Numbered from the stretch's first letter, positions 1-9,781 are shown. The stretch is DNA of 64,000 nucleotides from Hyphomicrobiales bacterium (GCA_021775755.1 JAJFHE010000019.1:62001-126000), one strand, 5' to 3'. The notes: generated by a model not told the origin, from the sequence alone. Made by a program: numbers and translations.

Positions 1-535
1 GGGCGAAGATCGAGATCAGCGAGGCGCCGAAGCCGAGAGCGACAAGCGCGTCGACGACCGTACGGTCGGTAACACCATGGCCCATGCCCGTGGTCAGAAC
101 GGCGAAGTAGATGACGACGCCCAGAAGCGCCAGACCCGCCACCAGCATGCCGGTGATGGCGCCTGACTTGAAGGCGATTTCGAGACCGCCGGCGAGGCTT
201 ACGCTCGAGGCCTGAGCGGTGCGCACATTGGCGCGAACCGATACAAGCATGCCGATGAAGCCCGCGAGGCCCGACAGCACCGCGCCCACCGCAAATCCGA
301 TTGCGACCGGCAGCGACAGCAGAAACGCCACGATGATGAAGATCACGACACCGGCGATGGCGATGGTCGTGTATTGACGGCTCAGGTATGCCTGTGCGCC
401 TTCCTGAATGGCACCGGCGATTTCCTGCATGCGTTCGTTACCGGCGTCCGCCGACAGAACCGAGCGTGTCGCCCAGATGCCGTAGACGATCGACAGCGCG
501 CCACAGGCTATGATCAGCCATATCGCATTGCTCAT
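1..535 (-). CDS. hppA: Membrane-bound proton-translocating pyrophosphatase, N-terminal part
   Basis: This is the first part of an H+-pumping inorganic pyrophosphatase, which couples pyrophosphate hydrolysis to proton transport across the inner membrane. The reading frame begins with an ATG at 535, preceded by an AAGGA ribosome-binding site seven bases upstream, and runs off the left edge. The visible 178 residues start [15 protein letters not shown] and contain a first membrane helix, then the family signature around [15 protein letters not shown], followed by further hydrophobic segments. The gene lies downstream of the thiL group, an arrangement often seen in Rhizobiales. The Na+ or K+ dependence cannot be judged because the diagnostic C-terminal half is missing. 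Confidence 0.9.
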   Translation of the reverse strand, partial: MSNAIWLIIACGALSIVYGIWATRSVLSADAGNERMQEIAGAIQEGAQAYLSRQYTTIAIAGVVIFIIVAFLLSLPVAIGFAVGAVLSGLAGFIGMLVSVRANVRTAQASSVSLAGGLEIAFKSGAITGMLVAGLALLGVVIYFAVLTTGMGHGVTDRTVVDALVALGFGASLISIFA

Positions 536-732
536 TGGTAAATCCTTGTTGCGTTACGTAAGAGAACGGGTGATGGGAGGCGTCAGTTACGCGATCTGAA
601 ATCACTCTAAACGCAGTTTCCCCACTAACCCCCAAAAGGTCGCGCGGAACATGCCAAAACTGAGCCTCCAAGGCAACCGACGTAGGTCGCACGTGAAGGC
701 GAGACAGATTGCCGCATTCAAGACCGCGGCGG

Positions 733-1956
733 TCAGGTCCGGCGGGAAATTACGGGCAACCGGGCGAACACCAGCCACCCGATCAGCACAAGGGTGATGG
801 CAATTACCGGGAACAGGGCAAGCGCCACCGCGTCCCAGCCATAGATGTCCAGAAGCTTGCCGGACGTGAACGAGGCCAGCGCGACCAGACCGAAGACACA
901 GAAATCGTTCACCGCCTGAACCTTGTTGCGCTCCGAAGGGCGGTAGCAGTCGGTGACCATCGAGGTGGCTCCAACAAAGCCAAAATTCCAGCCTAAGCCC
1001 AAGAAAACAAGGGCAAATCCGAAATGGGCCATACTGATTCCCGAAAGCGCGACAATGCCGCACGCCGTCAGGAGAACCATGCCCGCGGCAATGACGCGTT
1101 CCTTGCCGAAACGGTTGATCAGGTGGCCGGTGAAGAAGCTCGGCACATACATCGCAAGGGCGTGCCACTGGATGACCCAGGTCGAGTGATCGACGGTGAA
1201 ACCGCAATTCACCATGGCAAGAGGCGTCGCGGTCATCATCAGGTTCATCATGCCGTAGCTCGCCATTCCGCAGAATATGGCGATCAGCAGGCGCGGTTGC
1301 ATAAGAACGGTTTTCAGCGGCCGCGCATCGCTTTGGGCACCTGATTCGCGCACAACCGGGATATCGACAAAGGCCAGGACCACCATCGCCACCACGGCAA
1401 GGCCGGCCGATGCCACATACGCCCCCATGAAAAGGACCGGCGCAAAGGCATCCTTCGTGCCCAGGATGACGAATGGCCCGAACAGGGCGGCAAACAATCC
1501 GCCTACCAGTACCCAGGAAATCGCCTTGGATTTGAACCCGTCGCTTGCAATGTCGGCGGCGGCAAATCGGTAGTACTGCGCGAAGGCCTGATAGGCGCCG
1601 CACAGGAATGCGGAAAACGTAAAAAGCCAGAAGCTCTGTATGTAGAGCGCATAGGCCCCGAGCATGGCACCGGAAAACCCGAAGCCCGCGCCGCACATGA
1701 ACCCGACCCGCCGCCCGACACGGCGCATGAACAAAGAGGCGGGGATCGTGAATGTCGCCGTTCCGGTGACAAATCCGGTAATGGGTACGGTCGCAAGACC
1801 CTTGTCGTCCGCCAGCATATGGCCGGCGAGCACGCCCGTCGCGATGATGTTCATCGCCAGGACCCCGTATAGCGATTGCGCCGCCGCGAGGAGGAAACTG
1901 TTCCGACGCGCGCGTACGTCGTCAACAAACTGCTCTTGCACCTCAGCCTCAGCCAT
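733..1956 (-). CDS. MFS family transporter
   Basis: This is a major facilitator superfamily permease of about 407 residues with roughly twelve hydrophobic segments, so it should sit in the inner membrane. The substrate cannot be inferred. I chose the ATG at 1956 (MAEAEVQEQF), which overlaps the end of thiL by eight bases and suggests translational coupling as the last gene of the riboflavin/thiamine operon. The segment around MRRVGRRVGFMCG resembles the charged cytoplasmic loop between helices 2 and 3. A start farther upstream at 1998 is possible but would overlap thiL more. A role linked to thiamine or riboflavin is only positional inference. Confidence 0.82.
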   Translation of the reverse strand: MAEAEVQEQFVDDVRARRNSFLLAAAQSLYGVLAMNIIATGVLAGHMLADDKGLATVPITGFVTGTATFTIPASLFMRRVGRRVGFMCGAGFGFSGAMLGAYALYIQSFWLFTFSAFLCGAYQAFAQYYRFAAADIASDGFKSKAISWVLVGGLFAALFGPFVILGTKDAFAPVLFMGAYVASAGLAVVAMVVLAFVDIPVVRESGAQSDARPLKTVLMQPRLLIAIFCGMASYGMMNLMMTATPLAMVNCGFTVDHSTWVIQWHALAMYVPSFFTGHLINRFGKERVIAAGMVLLTACGIVALSGISMAHFGFALVFLGLGWNFGFVGATSMVTDCYRPSERNKVQAVNDFCVFGLVALASFTSGKLLDIYGWDAVALALFPVIAITLVLIGWLVFARLPVISRRT

Positions 1957-2953
1957 CCGACCCGCGCCCGCCGAGATGGCTGTAGGATGCCCGGACAATG
2001 CTCAAAGGCTTGCCATCGCGGCCGATGCACCTGACACCCCGGGCTTCATCAACGACGGTTCCGATCCGGGTAACATCGCAGTTTGCCGCACCGGACATGG
2101 CTTCCGTATCGTCGGCATTGCGGGCATCCGCTGTAAACAGGATCTCATAGTCGTCTCCGCCCGTTATCAAATCTTCCTCGGAGATTGATTCCGCAGCGAT
2201 CAGGGTCGTAGCCGCAGGTGAAAACGGGATGCTTGCGAGGTCGATTTCAGCCCCGACCCCGGACGCCAGACACAGGAGTTGCAGGTCTCCGAGCAGCCCG
2301 TCCGAAACATCGATCGAGGCGGTTGCGAAATTCTGCAGCATGTCCGTTGCGCTGACCCTGGGCTGTGGCAGATGATAACGATCGCGGAGAAACTCCAAAT
2401 CACCCGGGGGCAAGCCCTCGAATGCACTACGCGCACGAACACCGAGCCCCGCCGCTGCATCTCCAATGGTTCCGGTGACAAACACGCCATCGCCCGGTTT
2501 GGCACCGGCGCGGGTGATCATTCCGCCTTCAGGCACCTCGCCCAGTGCCGTGATCGATACCATGAGCGGTCCGTCCGTCGATACTGTGTCGCCGCCGATC
2601 AGCGTGCAGCCGTAGGATCTCTGATCCACTGCCAGTCCGGCCGCAAAACGTTCCAGCCACGAACGCTCCAGATCGAGCGGCAATGCAATCGCGAGGAGAT
2701 AGTATCGCGGCCGCGCGCCCTTCGCGGCAAGGTCGGAAAGGTTCACCCTCAGGCACTTCCGCGCGACGCTTTCGGGCGCGTCGTCAGCAAAAAAATGCAC
2801 ACCCGCAACAAGAGCGTCCTTGGTGATTACCTGTTCGGTCCCCGCTACCGGCGTGATGAGCGCGGCATCATCCGTCAAACCGAATGCCCCGTCCGCCGCC
2901 TCGGCAAGCGGCGCGAAGATCTCCTGAATTAGCTGCTGTTCGGGCGAACGCAT
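1949..2953 (-). CDS. thiL: Thiamine-monophosphate kinase
   Basis: ThiL phosphorylates thiamine monophosphate to thiamine diphosphate with ATP, the last step in making the cofactor. The 334-residue protein has the PurM-like ATP-binding fold: an N-terminal part with the DDAALI segment, then ITKDALVAGVHFF and the metal/phosphate motif LIGGDTVST, and a C-terminal half with SIDVSDGLLGDL and TGGDDYEILFT. Length is normal for the family. It follows nusB by eleven bases and overlaps the start of the MFS gene, the usual thiL position behind ribH and nusB in alphaproteobacteria. Confidence 0.95.
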   Translation of the reverse strand: MRSPEQQLIQEIFAPLAEAADGAFGLTDDAALITPVAGTEQVITKDALVAGVHFFADDAPESVARKCLRVNLSDLAAKGARPRYYLLAIALPLDLERSWLERFAAGLAVDQRSYGCTLIGGDTVSTDGPLMVSITALGEVPEGGMITRAGAKPGDGVFVTGTIGDAAAGLGVRARSAFEGLPPGDLEFLRDRYHLPQPRVSATDMLQNFATASIDVSDGLLGDLQLLCLASGVGAEIDLASIPFSPAATTLIAAESISEEDLITGGDDYEILFTADARNADDTEAMSGAANCDVTRIGTVVDEARGVRCIGRDGKPLSIVRASYSHLGGRGSDG

Positions 2954-2964
2954 ACCGCTCCAGT

Positions 2965-3447
2965 CTACCCGGCCCGTTCGGCCTGATCTCCGGGCCTCAG
3001 ATCGTGTGCCAGACGGTCGAGCACGCCATTTGCGAATTTCACCTGCTCATCGTCGAAGAACGCGTGCGTTATCTCCAGATACTCATTGATGACGACCTTT
3101 GCCGGCACGTCGGGGCGATGTGCGAGTTCATAGGCGCCGGCACGCAAAATAGCGCGGAGTATGCTGTCGAGACGATCGAGCCGCCATGAGGCGTTGAGGG
3201 TGTCGTTGATTTTGGGGTCAAGTTCGCGCTGCGACTGCACCACGCCCGTCACGAGATCGCTGAAGAACCTAAAATCCCCTTCGAGCGTTTCATCGCCCTC
3301 GCCCGCCTTGGCGAGGCCGCGTGCGCCGAAATCGGCAAGAATGTCCGACAGATCTGTTTCCGCCAATTCCATCTGATAGAGCGCCTGTACCACGCCCAGC
3401 CGGGCAGTACGTCTCGATTGGGCGCGGTTATCGGTCGATTTTACCAT
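2965..3447 (-). CDS. nusB: Transcription antitermination factor NusB
   Basis: NusB binds boxA RNA together with ribosomal protein S10 (NusE) and supports antitermination in rRNA operons. The 160-residue all-helical protein shows the family pattern RRTARLGVVQALYQME near the start and AYELAHRPDVPAKVVINEY in the C-terminal half. The ATG at 3447 (MVKSTDN) shares its A with the ribH stop codon in the sequence TGATG. An in-frame GTG one codon earlier could also serve. The one-base overlap indicates translational coupling to ribH. Confidence 0.95.
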   Translation of the reverse strand: MVKSTDNRAQSRRTARLGVVQALYQMELAETDLSDILADFGARGLAKAGEGDETLEGDFRFFSDLVTGVVQSQRELDPKINDTLNASWRLDRLDSILRAILRAGAYELAHRPDVPAKVVINEYLEITHAFFDDEQVKFANGVLDRLAHDLRPGDQAERAG

Positions 3448-3905
3448 CACCCGGCGTCCACATCGTAGACGGCCTGCACTTCAATGAGCCGCAGGCACGC
3501 CGTCGCCGCATCGCGGCCTTTGTTCTTTTCGCTGACGCGTGCGCGCGCCCATGCCTGATCACCGGTATCGACCGTCAATATGCCGTTGCCAATGGCGAGG
3601 TGGCGCGAAATACCAAGGTCCATGAGGGCGCGTGCCGACTCGCCGGCGACGATGTCGTAATGGCTGGTCTCGCCCCGGATCACGCACCCCAGTGCGATAA
3701 ATCCATCGTAAAGGCCGCTTTCTTCCGCGATGGCAATCGCGGCAGGGATTTCCAGGGCGCCAGGAACCACCAGACGTTCATGGGTCGCACCGCGGGCCTC
3801 CAGACAGGCAATGGTGCCAGCGGCCAGCTCCTCCGACAACTCCTCATAGTAAGGAGCCTCGACGATGAGAATGTGAGGTGATGCCATGTCCGTACCGATC
3901 TCCAT
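3447..3905 (-). CDS. ribH: 6,7-dimethyl-8-ribityllumazine synthase
   Basis: RibH condenses 5-amino-6-ribitylamino-uracil with 3,4-dihydroxy-2-butanone 4-phosphate to give the lumazine precursor of riboflavin. Visible family motifs are PGALEIPAAI, GCVIRGETSHYD (with the catalytic histidine) and the late GNGILTVDTGDQA. I start at the ATG at 3905 (MEIGTDMASP), giving 152 residues, the usual subunit length. An upstream ATG at 3950 would overlap ribE by 35 bases and adds an arginine-rich tail with no family counterpart. It lies between ribE and nusB. Confidence 0.94.
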   Translation of the reverse strand: MEIGTDMASPHILIVEAPYYEELSEELAAGTIACLEARGATHERLVVPGALEIPAAIAIAEESGLYDGFIALGCVIRGETSHYDIVAGESARALMDLGISRHLAIGNGILTVDTGDQAWARARVSEKNKGRDAATACLRLIEVQAVYDVDAG

Positions 3906-3915
3906 CGCACGGCCT

Positions 3916-4521
3916 TCAGCCGCGCGTCGCCTCAAGCTGCCGCGCGACATAGCGCGCCAGCATATCTATTTCCACATTGACCGGGTCGCCCGGCTTTGAT
4001 TGACCCCAGGTTGTCACCTGCAAGGTATGAGCGATGAGGTTGACACCGAATCGGTTGCCGTCGACTTCGTTGACCGTCAGCGACGTACCGTCAAGCGTGA
4101 CGGACCCTTTCGGCGCGATGAACCGTGCAAGCTCGGCTGGAACCTCGAACATCAGCCGCTCCGAATCGCCCTCGCTCTTGCGCGACAGCACTTCGCCGAC
4201 ACCATCGACGTGGCCGCTGACGATGTGGCCGCCGAACTCGTCACCGAGCTTCATAGCGCGCTCCAGATTGATATGCGTGCCCTTTTGCCAGCGTCCAAGC
4301 GACGTCTTGCTGAGGGTTTCGGCGGAGGCTTCAACGGCAAACCAGCCCCGCCCGCCGTCATGCCCCATGGCGACAGATGTCAGGCACGCCCCGCTGCACG
4401 ATATCGATGCCCCCATGGCGATGGTGTCGACATCGTAGGCGGTGGCGATCCGGAACCGGGTATCACCGCGCTGTTCGACGTCGAGAACCTCGCCTATATC
4501 GGAAATCAGTCCGGTGAACAT
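3916..4521 (-). CDS. ribE: Riboflavin synthase, alpha subunit
   Basis: This enzyme dismutates two molecules of 6,7-dimethyl-8-ribityllumazine to riboflavin. The 201-residue protein starts with MFTGLISDIGEV, close to the family's typical first residues, and contains two lumazine-binding barrels: the first with SCSGACLTSV, the second with GHIVSGHVDGVGEV and GVNLIAHTLQVTTW. It starts five bases after ribD ends and precedes ribH, so the lumazine producer and consumer are made together. No FMN riboswitch is visible, as the gene is internal to the operon. Confidence 0.95.
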   Translation of the reverse strand: MFTGLISDIGEVLDVEQRGDTRFRIATAYDVDTIAMGASISCSGACLTSVAMGHDGGRGWFAVEASAETLSKTSLGRWQKGTHINLERAMKLGDEFGGHIVSGHVDGVGEVLSRKSEGDSERLMFEVPAELARFIAPKGSVTLDGTSLTVNEVDGNRFGVNLIAHTLQVTTWGQSKPGDPVNVEIDMLARYVARQLEATRG

Positions 4522-4526
4522 TCACC

Positions 4527-5642
4527 TCATCCTGTGCGCAGATAGCGATCCATCCGGTCGTCGCCGCAGGGCAGCGAAGACGCGAGCCTGAGACCGTTGC
4601 TTTCAAGGGCCGCCTCAATCGGCAGTTCATATAGCGCGTCTGTTGCCGTGGGCCCAAGCGTCTTCGGCGCGGTAAACAGAATAAATTCGTCAACTAGATC
4701 CGCCTGCATGAAGGCGGACGCGATTTTCGCTCCACCTTCTACAAGCAACCGGCCGATACCGCGTGCGGCAAGGGCTGTCAGAACCGCCGGGATCGAAACG
4801 CCACCGTTCGCGCTTCCCGGCACACTTTCCACTGTCACCCCTAGTTCGCGCAGCCTTTCAGCGCGCGTCTTGTCCGCATCGGAAAGGCAGTAAACTCTCA
4901 CCGGTGTGACGCCTGCGTCCTGATAAAGCTTCGCCGACGGTGTCAGCGAAAGATTTGAGTCGAGCACGATGCGTTCGGGTGAGCGCTCCTCAAGCCCGGG
5001 CAATCTGCAGGTCAGTTGCGGGTCGTCAACCTCTGCCGTTGCCCGGCCGACGAGAATGGCATCGGATGTCGCTCTCAGAACATGCGTCCGCGCGAGCGCC
5101 GTCTCGCCCGTGATCGCGGTCTGCACACCATCGCCTGCGGCGATCTTGCCATCCTCCGAGACCGCAAGCTTCACGATGACATGGGGCCTGCCCAAGGTAA
5201 CGCGGCTGAAAAAGCCTGCCAGATCGCACCGCGCGGCGTCTTCGCAAAGGCCGGCTTCCACCGTGATACCCGCTTCGCGAAGCCGCTTCAGGCCACCGCC
5301 ATCGACACGGGGGTCGGGATCGCCGGCCGCGACAACGACGCGCGCGACACCGGCTTCCACGAGCGCATCCGTGCAGGGTGGCGTTTCACCGTGATGGGAG
5401 CATGGCTCAAGGGTGACGAAGGCCGTTGCCCCGCGTGCGGCAGGGCCGGCGTGGCGCAGGGCGACGGTTTCGGCATGCGGGCGTCCGCCCACGCCCGTGC
5501 ATCCGCGGCCCACCACCCTTGGCGGGTTTGCCGCTTCATCGACAATAACGCAGCCGACGGACGGGTTTTCCGCAGTCGCCCCCATATTTCGACGGCCAAG
5601 CCGCAGGGCATGTTGCATGAATGAATGATCGGTTGCGGTCAT
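4527..5642 (-). CDS. ribD: Bifunctional riboflavin biosynthesis deaminase/reductase
   Basis: RibD carries out two successive riboflavin steps: deamination of the pyrimidine and NADPH-dependent reduction of the ribosyl side chain. The N-terminal half (about 1-145) is a cytidine-deaminase-type zinc domain with H56-A-E58 and the two cysteine ligands C81 and C90 in the segment EPCSHHGETPPC. The C-terminal half is the HTP reductase, with VIVKLAVSEDGKIA and the LLVEGGAKIASAF nucleotide-binding stretch. The 371-residue length is normal. It is preceded by nrdR with a short gap and followed closely by ribE. Confidence 0.95.
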   Translation of the reverse strand: MTATDHSFMQHALRLGRRNMGATAENPSVGCVIVDEAANPPRVVGRGCTGVGGRPHAETVALRHAGPAARGATAFVTLEPCSHHGETPPCTDALVEAGVARVVVAAGDPDPRVDGGGLKRLREAGITVEAGLCEDAARCDLAGFFSRVTLGRPHVIVKLAVSEDGKIAAGDGVQTAITGETALARTHVLRATSDAILVGRATAEVDDPQLTCRLPGLEERSPERIVLDSNLSLTPSAKLYQDAGVTPVRVYCLSDADKTRAERLRELGVTVESVPGSANGGVSIPAVLTALAARGIGRLLVEGGAKIASAFMQADLVDEFILFTAPKTLGPTATDALYELPIEAALESNGLRLASSLPCGDDRMDRYLRTG

Positions 5643-5666
5643 GATCGGTCCGCGCCGGGAAGTGCC

Positions 5667-6140
5667 TCAGCCCTCAACCATATCGGGCTCATCGCCGGAC
5701 AGTTCGCCAAGCAGTGCTTCGAAATCCTTGGCCTCACGGAAGTTCTTGTAAACGGAGGCGAAGCGCACATAGGCCACGTCATCGACGCCGCGCAGGCCTT
5801 CCATGACGAGCTTGCCAATAATGTCGGAGGCAATGTCATTTTCGCCCATGCTTTCAAGACGCCGCACGATGCCGCTCACCATACGCTCGATGCGTTCCGG
5901 CTCGACCGGCCGCTTGCGCAGCGCGATCTGAACGGAACGCATGAGCTTGTCACGGTCAAAGGGCACGCGGCGATTGGACTTCTTCACCACCATCAACTCG
6001 CGCAGCTGCACGCGCTCAAATGTGGTGAAGCGCATGCCGCAGGCCGTGCAATGGCGGCGGCGGCGGATTGCGGAATTGTCTTCTGAGGGACGCGAGTCCT
6101 TCACCTGTGTGTCGTCATTTCCGCAATAGGGACATTTCAT
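5667..6140 (-). CDS. nrdR: Transcriptional repressor NrdR
   Basis: NrdR represses ribonucleotide reductase genes in response to bound ATP/dATP. The 157-residue protein has the N-terminal zinc ribbon with pairs CPYC and CTAC (residues 3-6 and 31-34), then the ATP-cone domain beginning around [13 protein letters not shown]. Length is typical. It sits between glyA and ribD, the standard alphaproteobacterial position. No ribonucleotide reductase gene is in this window, so the targets lie elsewhere. Confidence 0.95.
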   Translation of the reverse strand: MKCPYCGNDDTQVKDSRPSEDNSAIRRRRHCTACGMRFTTFERVQLRELMVVKKSNRRVPFDRDKLMRSVQIALRKRPVEPERIERMVSGIVRRLESMGENDIASDIIGKLVMEGLRGVDDVAYVRFASVYKNFREAKDFEALLGELSGDEPDMVEG

Positions 6141-6166
6141 ATGTCAGCCGCCCTGCCCTTTAAGTG

Positions 6167-7489
6167 TTATTTCCGGCGCCAGCCAGTATAGATCGGAAAG
6201 CGTCCGGTGAGTGCGATCGCCTGCTCGCGCACGCGGTTTTCGACATCGCCGTTTCCGTCTTCGCCGTTTGCCGCAAGACCGTCGAGGACCTCAAGGATCA
6301 TGGCGCCGACTTCCTGAAACTCAGCCAGACCGAAGCCGCGCGTCGTGCAGGCCGGAGTGCCGAGACGGACACCGGATGTGATCATCGGCTTTTCAGGATC
6401 GAATGGCACGCCGTTCTTGTTGCATGTGATGTTGGCACGGCCCATGGCGGCTTCCGCGTCGCGGCCGTTCAGCCCCTTGGGCCGAAGGTCGACCAGCATC
6501 AAATGCGTGTCGGTGCCGCCGGATACGATATCGAGACCGCCCTCGACAAGCTTGGCCGCAAGCGCCTTGGCATTGTCGGCCACCGATTGCGCGTAAAGTT
6601 TGAACTCCGGCCGCAGCGCCTCTTCGAACGCCACCGCCTTGGCGGCAATGACATGCATCAGCGGGCCGCCCTGAATGCCGGGGAAGATCGCGGAGTTGAT
6701 TTTCTTGGCAAGCGCCTCGTCATTGGTGACGATCATGCCGCCGCGCGGTCCGCGCAGAGTCTTATGGGTGGTCGTCGTCGCGACATGGGCGTGCGGGAAG
6801 GGGTTTGGGTGAATGCCTGCCGCCACAAGGCCGGCGAAATGCGCCATATCGACCATGAAGTAAGCCCCAACCGCGTCGGCGATTTCACGGAATTTCGCAA
6901 AATCGATAAAGCGCGGATAGGCCGAACCACCGGCGATGATCACCCGTGGCTTGTGTTCGTGCGCGAGGCGTTCGACCTCGTCGAAATCGATCTGACAGTC
7001 TTCGCGGCGCACACCGTACTGGATGGCGTTGAACCACTTGCCCGACTGGTTTGGCGGCGCGCCGTGGGTCAGGTGCCCGCCGGCGGCGAGACTCAGGCCC
7101 AGAATGGTATCGCCGGGTTTCGCCATGGCCATCATGGCGCCCTGGTTGGCCTGCGACCCGGAATTGGGCTGGACATTGGCAAACTCGCAGCCGAATAGCC
7201 TCTTGGCACGCTCTATCGCGAGATTCTCGGCAACGTCGGCGAACTCGCAGCCACCATAGTAGCGCCGGCCCGGATAGCCCTCGGCATATTTGTTCGTGAA
7301 CACCGATCCCATGGCTTCAAGCACAGCGCGCGAAACAATGTTCTCTGAGGCGATCAGTTCAATTTCGTGGCGCTGCCGGCCAAGTTCATCATCCAGCGCA
7401 GCGGCAATAGCGGGATCGGCCTGATCCAGCTTGCCAGTGAAGAAATTCGGATAGAGCGCAGCGGTATCGGCGACATCAGAAACGGACAT
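6167..7489 (-). CDS. glyA: Serine hydroxymethyltransferase
   Basis: GlyA interconverts serine and glycine with tetrahydrofolate, supplying one-carbon units. The 440-residue PLP enzyme shows [13 protein letters not shown] near residue 45, [13 protein letters not shown], the aspartate of [13 protein letters not shown], and the PLP lysine K243 in [13 protein letters not shown]. The ATG at 7489 begins [10 protein letters not shown]; a GGGAG ribosome-binding site lies 11 bases upstream, slightly far. This is the first gene of the leftward block that continues through nrdR, the rib genes, nusB and thiL. Confidence 0.96.
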   Translation of the reverse strand: MSVSDVADTAALYPNFFTGKLDQADPAIAAALDDELGRQRHEIELIASENIVSRAVLEAMGSVFTNKYAEGYPGRRYYGGCEFADVAENLAIERAKRLFGCEFANVQPNSGSQANQGAMMAMAKPGDTILGLSLAAGGHLTHGAPPNQSGKWFNAIQYGVRREDCQIDFDEVERLAHEHKPRVIIAGGSAYPRFIDFAKFREIADAVGAYFMVDMAHFAGLVAAGIHPNPFPHAHVATTTTHKTLRGPRGGMIVTNDEALAKKINSAIFPGIQGGPLMHVIAAKAVAFEEALRPEFKLYAQSVADNAKALAAKLVEGGLDIVSGGTDTHLMLVDLRPKGLNGRDAEAAMGRANITCNKNGVPFDPEKPMITSGVRLGTPACTTRGFGLAEFQEVGAMILEVLDGLAANGEDGNGDVENRVREQAIALTGRFPIYTGWRRK

Positions 7490-7789
7490 AGTTGGTCATG
7501 CTCCCTGCAATGTGTGGAAAACGGGCCGCGCCCCTGACCGCTTCAGCCGCGTGTTCTTACCATATATGGCCTCATCACGCCAAGACGGCGCAATATAGGA
7601 CCGGCATGTTATCGATAAAAAACGTCGTGGCGAACAGCCGTCAATGCGGCGGCACATGGCCGCAGATGAATGTACCGACGCCGGGGTTCACGCGGCCAAG
7701 ATCAATTCACCGCTGCGCGAAACCGGGAGGTTTCAGGGTCCCCGCGACACTCGGTCTCGACAGAGGCAACTTCGCAAGCCGGTTCGGTA
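7490..7789. other. Intergenic region upstream of glyA
   Basis: These 300 bases separate the glyA start from the end of the DUF6898-like gene. I see no convincing coding frame, only short antisense frames. The part nearest glyA should hold its promoter; the AT-rich stretch around 7605-7625 is a possible location, but no clear -35/-10 pair or riboswitch fold could be assigned by eye. Confidence 0.4.
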
Positions 7790-7987
7790 TCAGATTCCCA
7801 GAGCGCGCTTCAGTTTCTGCAGAGCGACGCGCTCAAGTTCCGACTGCTGAGCGGTGCGCGGGCCGGTAATGACAACCTCCGTGCCGCTGTTCGCATCGAT
7901 GGCTGAAACCTTGACGGAGTTACCGAGCGTCACGAATTCAAAGATGACCTCGTTGAGCGTTGGTGCTGTATCTCGGTTGCGCGCCAA
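7790..7987 (-). CDS. Small conserved protein, DUF6898-like
   Basis: This is a small soluble protein of unknown function resembling the DUF6898 group of alphaproteobacteria. The conserved core reads NEVIFEFVTLGNSVKVSAID, followed by GTEVVITGP and a helical C-terminus ERVALQKLKRAL. I chose a TTG start at 7987, which has a GGAG ribosome-binding site about eight bases upstream and yields 65 residues, the size I expect for this group. The frame can be extended to an ATG at 8161, giving 123 residues, but this overlaps the transpeptidase gene by 62 bases and the added part looks low-complexity. Function is unknown. Confidence 0.6.
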   Translation of the reverse strand: MARNRDTAPTLNEVIFEFVTLGNSVKVSAIDANSGTEVVITGPRTAQQSELERVALQKLKRALGI

Positions 7988-8099
7988 GTCATTTGCTCCG
8001 GAATTGCGCGCACGGATATTCGGCGCGGCACTAGGTTTCGGTACCTGAGCAGAAAATGTGATCCGCGTCGGGTGATTCTGCAACGCCGCCGGTGCAGTT

Positions 8100-9557
8100 C
8101 TAACGAATGTCGCCGTTGCCGGCGGCGGAGCCGCGATTGCTGCCGAGTACTTCGCGCTCAATCAATGCGCCCATGCTGTCGTCCTGGGCACCGGCCGGCT
8201 CCGTGGCCGCCACGGCTTGCGCCGTTTCGCCAGTTGGGCCGCCCTCACGTTCTACTTGCGAGGACTGGCTCGAACCGGAGGTGTCGATCTGGTCGCGGCC
8301 GTAAATGTCGGGCCGGAAATGAACTTCACCATCGCCCGTCGCCCATGCGGTCAGATAGACGATACGCAACGGGATGACATTGTGCAGATCGACATCGGAG
8401 CGCTCGCGGCTTTCCTCCGTGGCATCGATGCGCTGCGGGTTCCAGCCGTCCTGTCCGGCGAGCAGCCAGTCAACGAAAGTCTTCACCTCATCGACGCGGA
8501 TGCAGCCCGAACTGTCATAGCGGAACGCCTGGCCGAACAGCGATTTTGTCGGCGTGTCGTGCAGATAGACGTTGTGTTCATTCGGAAAATTGATCCGAAC
8601 CGAAGCCATGGCATTCGCCTCGCCGGGCTCCTGCCGGAAGAAATAACGCTTCGACAGTTTTTCCGGCTCTTCGTCCCAGTTGATTGTGCTGGGATCGACT
8701 TCTGTGCCGTAGTAGCTGCCTTCAAACACGCGCAGGCTGATCTGATCCAGATAGGACGAGTTCTGCCGGACCATCGGCACAATGTCTTTTTCAACGATAG
8801 AGCGCGGCGCGTGCCAGTAGGGATTGAAATTCAGCTGTGTAATGCGGCTAGAAACGATCGGCGTCGGCCGGTCGACCTTGCCGACGATGGTAACGTGGCG
8901 GGAGTGGACATAGCCATCGACCACGGTTTCAAGTTCGGCCGCGGGAACGTTGACGACCACGTAGCGCGATGCCAGCCCTTCTGTGTATTCGCGCACGCGC
9001 GCCAGATTGAGCTCCAGCATTCGAAGCCGCACCGAAGCCGGCACGTTGAGCGTCAGACGTGTGCGCTCGTCCACCTTGCCGTGTGCCAAAAGGCCGTTGC
9101 GGGCCTGAAATTTCTGAACTGCTTCCTGCAGGCGGGCATCGAAGACCGTCGCATCGAAACCATCTCCCGGCGTGAAGTCGCCGGTGATCATCAAACGCTG
9201 GCTCAGCAGGACCACCGGGTCGCCACGTGAGCCGACCACCAGCGTGCGCCCGCCCGGAATGGCGGGCCAACCGCCACGGCGTACGATGATCTGATAATAG
9301 GCAATGGCCTGCAGCAACGCGTCTTCGGAACGCGTATCGAGCATGGGGCGCACAAACTCGCCCGCCAGCACCTGCGTCTGGCGCGGCGAGGGATCGTAAC
9401 CTGTATCCCAGTTTACGAGATTTTGGTCCATGCGCTCGGCACGGGCCGGCGTCACGGCCGATATAGCTGCCACGGCGGCACCGAGTACAAGCGCCCGGGC
9501 GCCAACGCGTATGAACCGCCTCACCCGGCCCGCCGCCGGTGTGTCATGGAGCGTCAT
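8100..9557 (-). CDS. ldtP: L,D-transpeptidase (YcbB type) under LdtR control
   Basis: This enzyme makes 3-3 peptidoglycan cross-links or attaches proteins to peptidoglycan, acting in the periplasm. From the ATG at 9557 (MTLHDTPAAG) it has 485 residues: a signal-peptide-like hydrophobic stretch ending near ARAERM, a scaffold region, a peptidoglycan-binding domain with QEAVQKFQARNGLL, and a YkuD catalytic domain with the HDTP motif and nucleophile C352 in SSGCIRV. An upstream in-frame start at 9644 would add a basic tail before the signal. The gene lies immediately downstream of ldtR, which in Liberibacter and other Rhizobiales regulates an L,D-transpeptidase gene called ldtP; the name follows that context. 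Confidence 0.88.
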   Translation of the reverse strand: MTLHDTPAAGRVRRFIRVGARALVLGAAVAAISAVTPARAERMDQNLVNWDTGYDPSPRQTQVLAGEFVRPMLDTRSEDALLQAIAYYQIIVRRGGWPAIPGGRTLVVGSRGDPVVLLSQRLMITGDFTPGDGFDATVFDARLQEAVQKFQARNGLLAHGKVDERTRLTLNVPASVRLRMLELNLARVREYTEGLASRYVVVNVPAAELETVVDGYVHSRHVTIVGKVDRPTPIVSSRITQLNFNPYWHAPRSIVEKDIVPMVRQNSSYLDQISLRVFEGSYYGTEVDPSTINWDEEPEKLSKRYFFRQEPGEANAMASVRINFPNEHNVYLHDTPTKSLFGQAFRYDSSGCIRVDEVKTFVDWLLAGQDGWNPQRIDATEESRERSDVDLHNVIPLRIVYLTAWATGDGEVHFRPDIYGRDQIDTSGSSQSSQVEREGGPTGETAQAVAATEPAGAQDDSMGALIEREVLGSNRGSAAGNGDIR

Positions 9558-9753
9558 TCCTGAAACCTCTAATGCCGCGCATCCCCGCCTGATAATCAAG
9601 AGCTTCCGTCGACAGAATCTCCGCAGGACCGCTGTCCTCAACACCTAGCAACAATTGAGCTAACCGTCAAAGTGCGTTCCACTTATGTCATGTGGTTCCG
9701 CGCCCCTGAAAGTCAAGCTGTATGCGCTGGATGTGGCGCAATTTTGCGCGAGC

Positions 9754-9781
9754 AAAAAAAAGCCCCGGCAAAAGCCGGGGC
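9754..9781 (-). terminator. Intrinsic terminator after ldtR
   Basis: On the minus strand an eight-base GC-only stem (GCCCCGGC paired with GCCGGGGC) encloses a four-base loop and is followed by eight T residues. It lies about 28 bases past the ldtR stop codon and well before the transpeptidase start, so it should end ldtR transcription and give the transpeptidase its own promoter. Confidence 0.93.

Noticed and set aside
602-1696. A 364-residue frame overlapping the MFS transporter gene on the same strand
   Set aside because: The MFS frame has clear membrane helices and a coupled start; this frame has Cys/Arg-rich composition typical of an out-of-frame translation.
6164-7198. A 344-residue plus-strand frame opposite glyA
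   Set aside because: It is antisense to glyA with all its catalytic motifs, and the translation has no recognisable features.
7490-7789. Possible riboswitch or small RNA upstream of glyA
   Set aside because: I could not find the paired elements of a glycine or other riboswitch, nor a terminator or promoter pair defining a small RNA.
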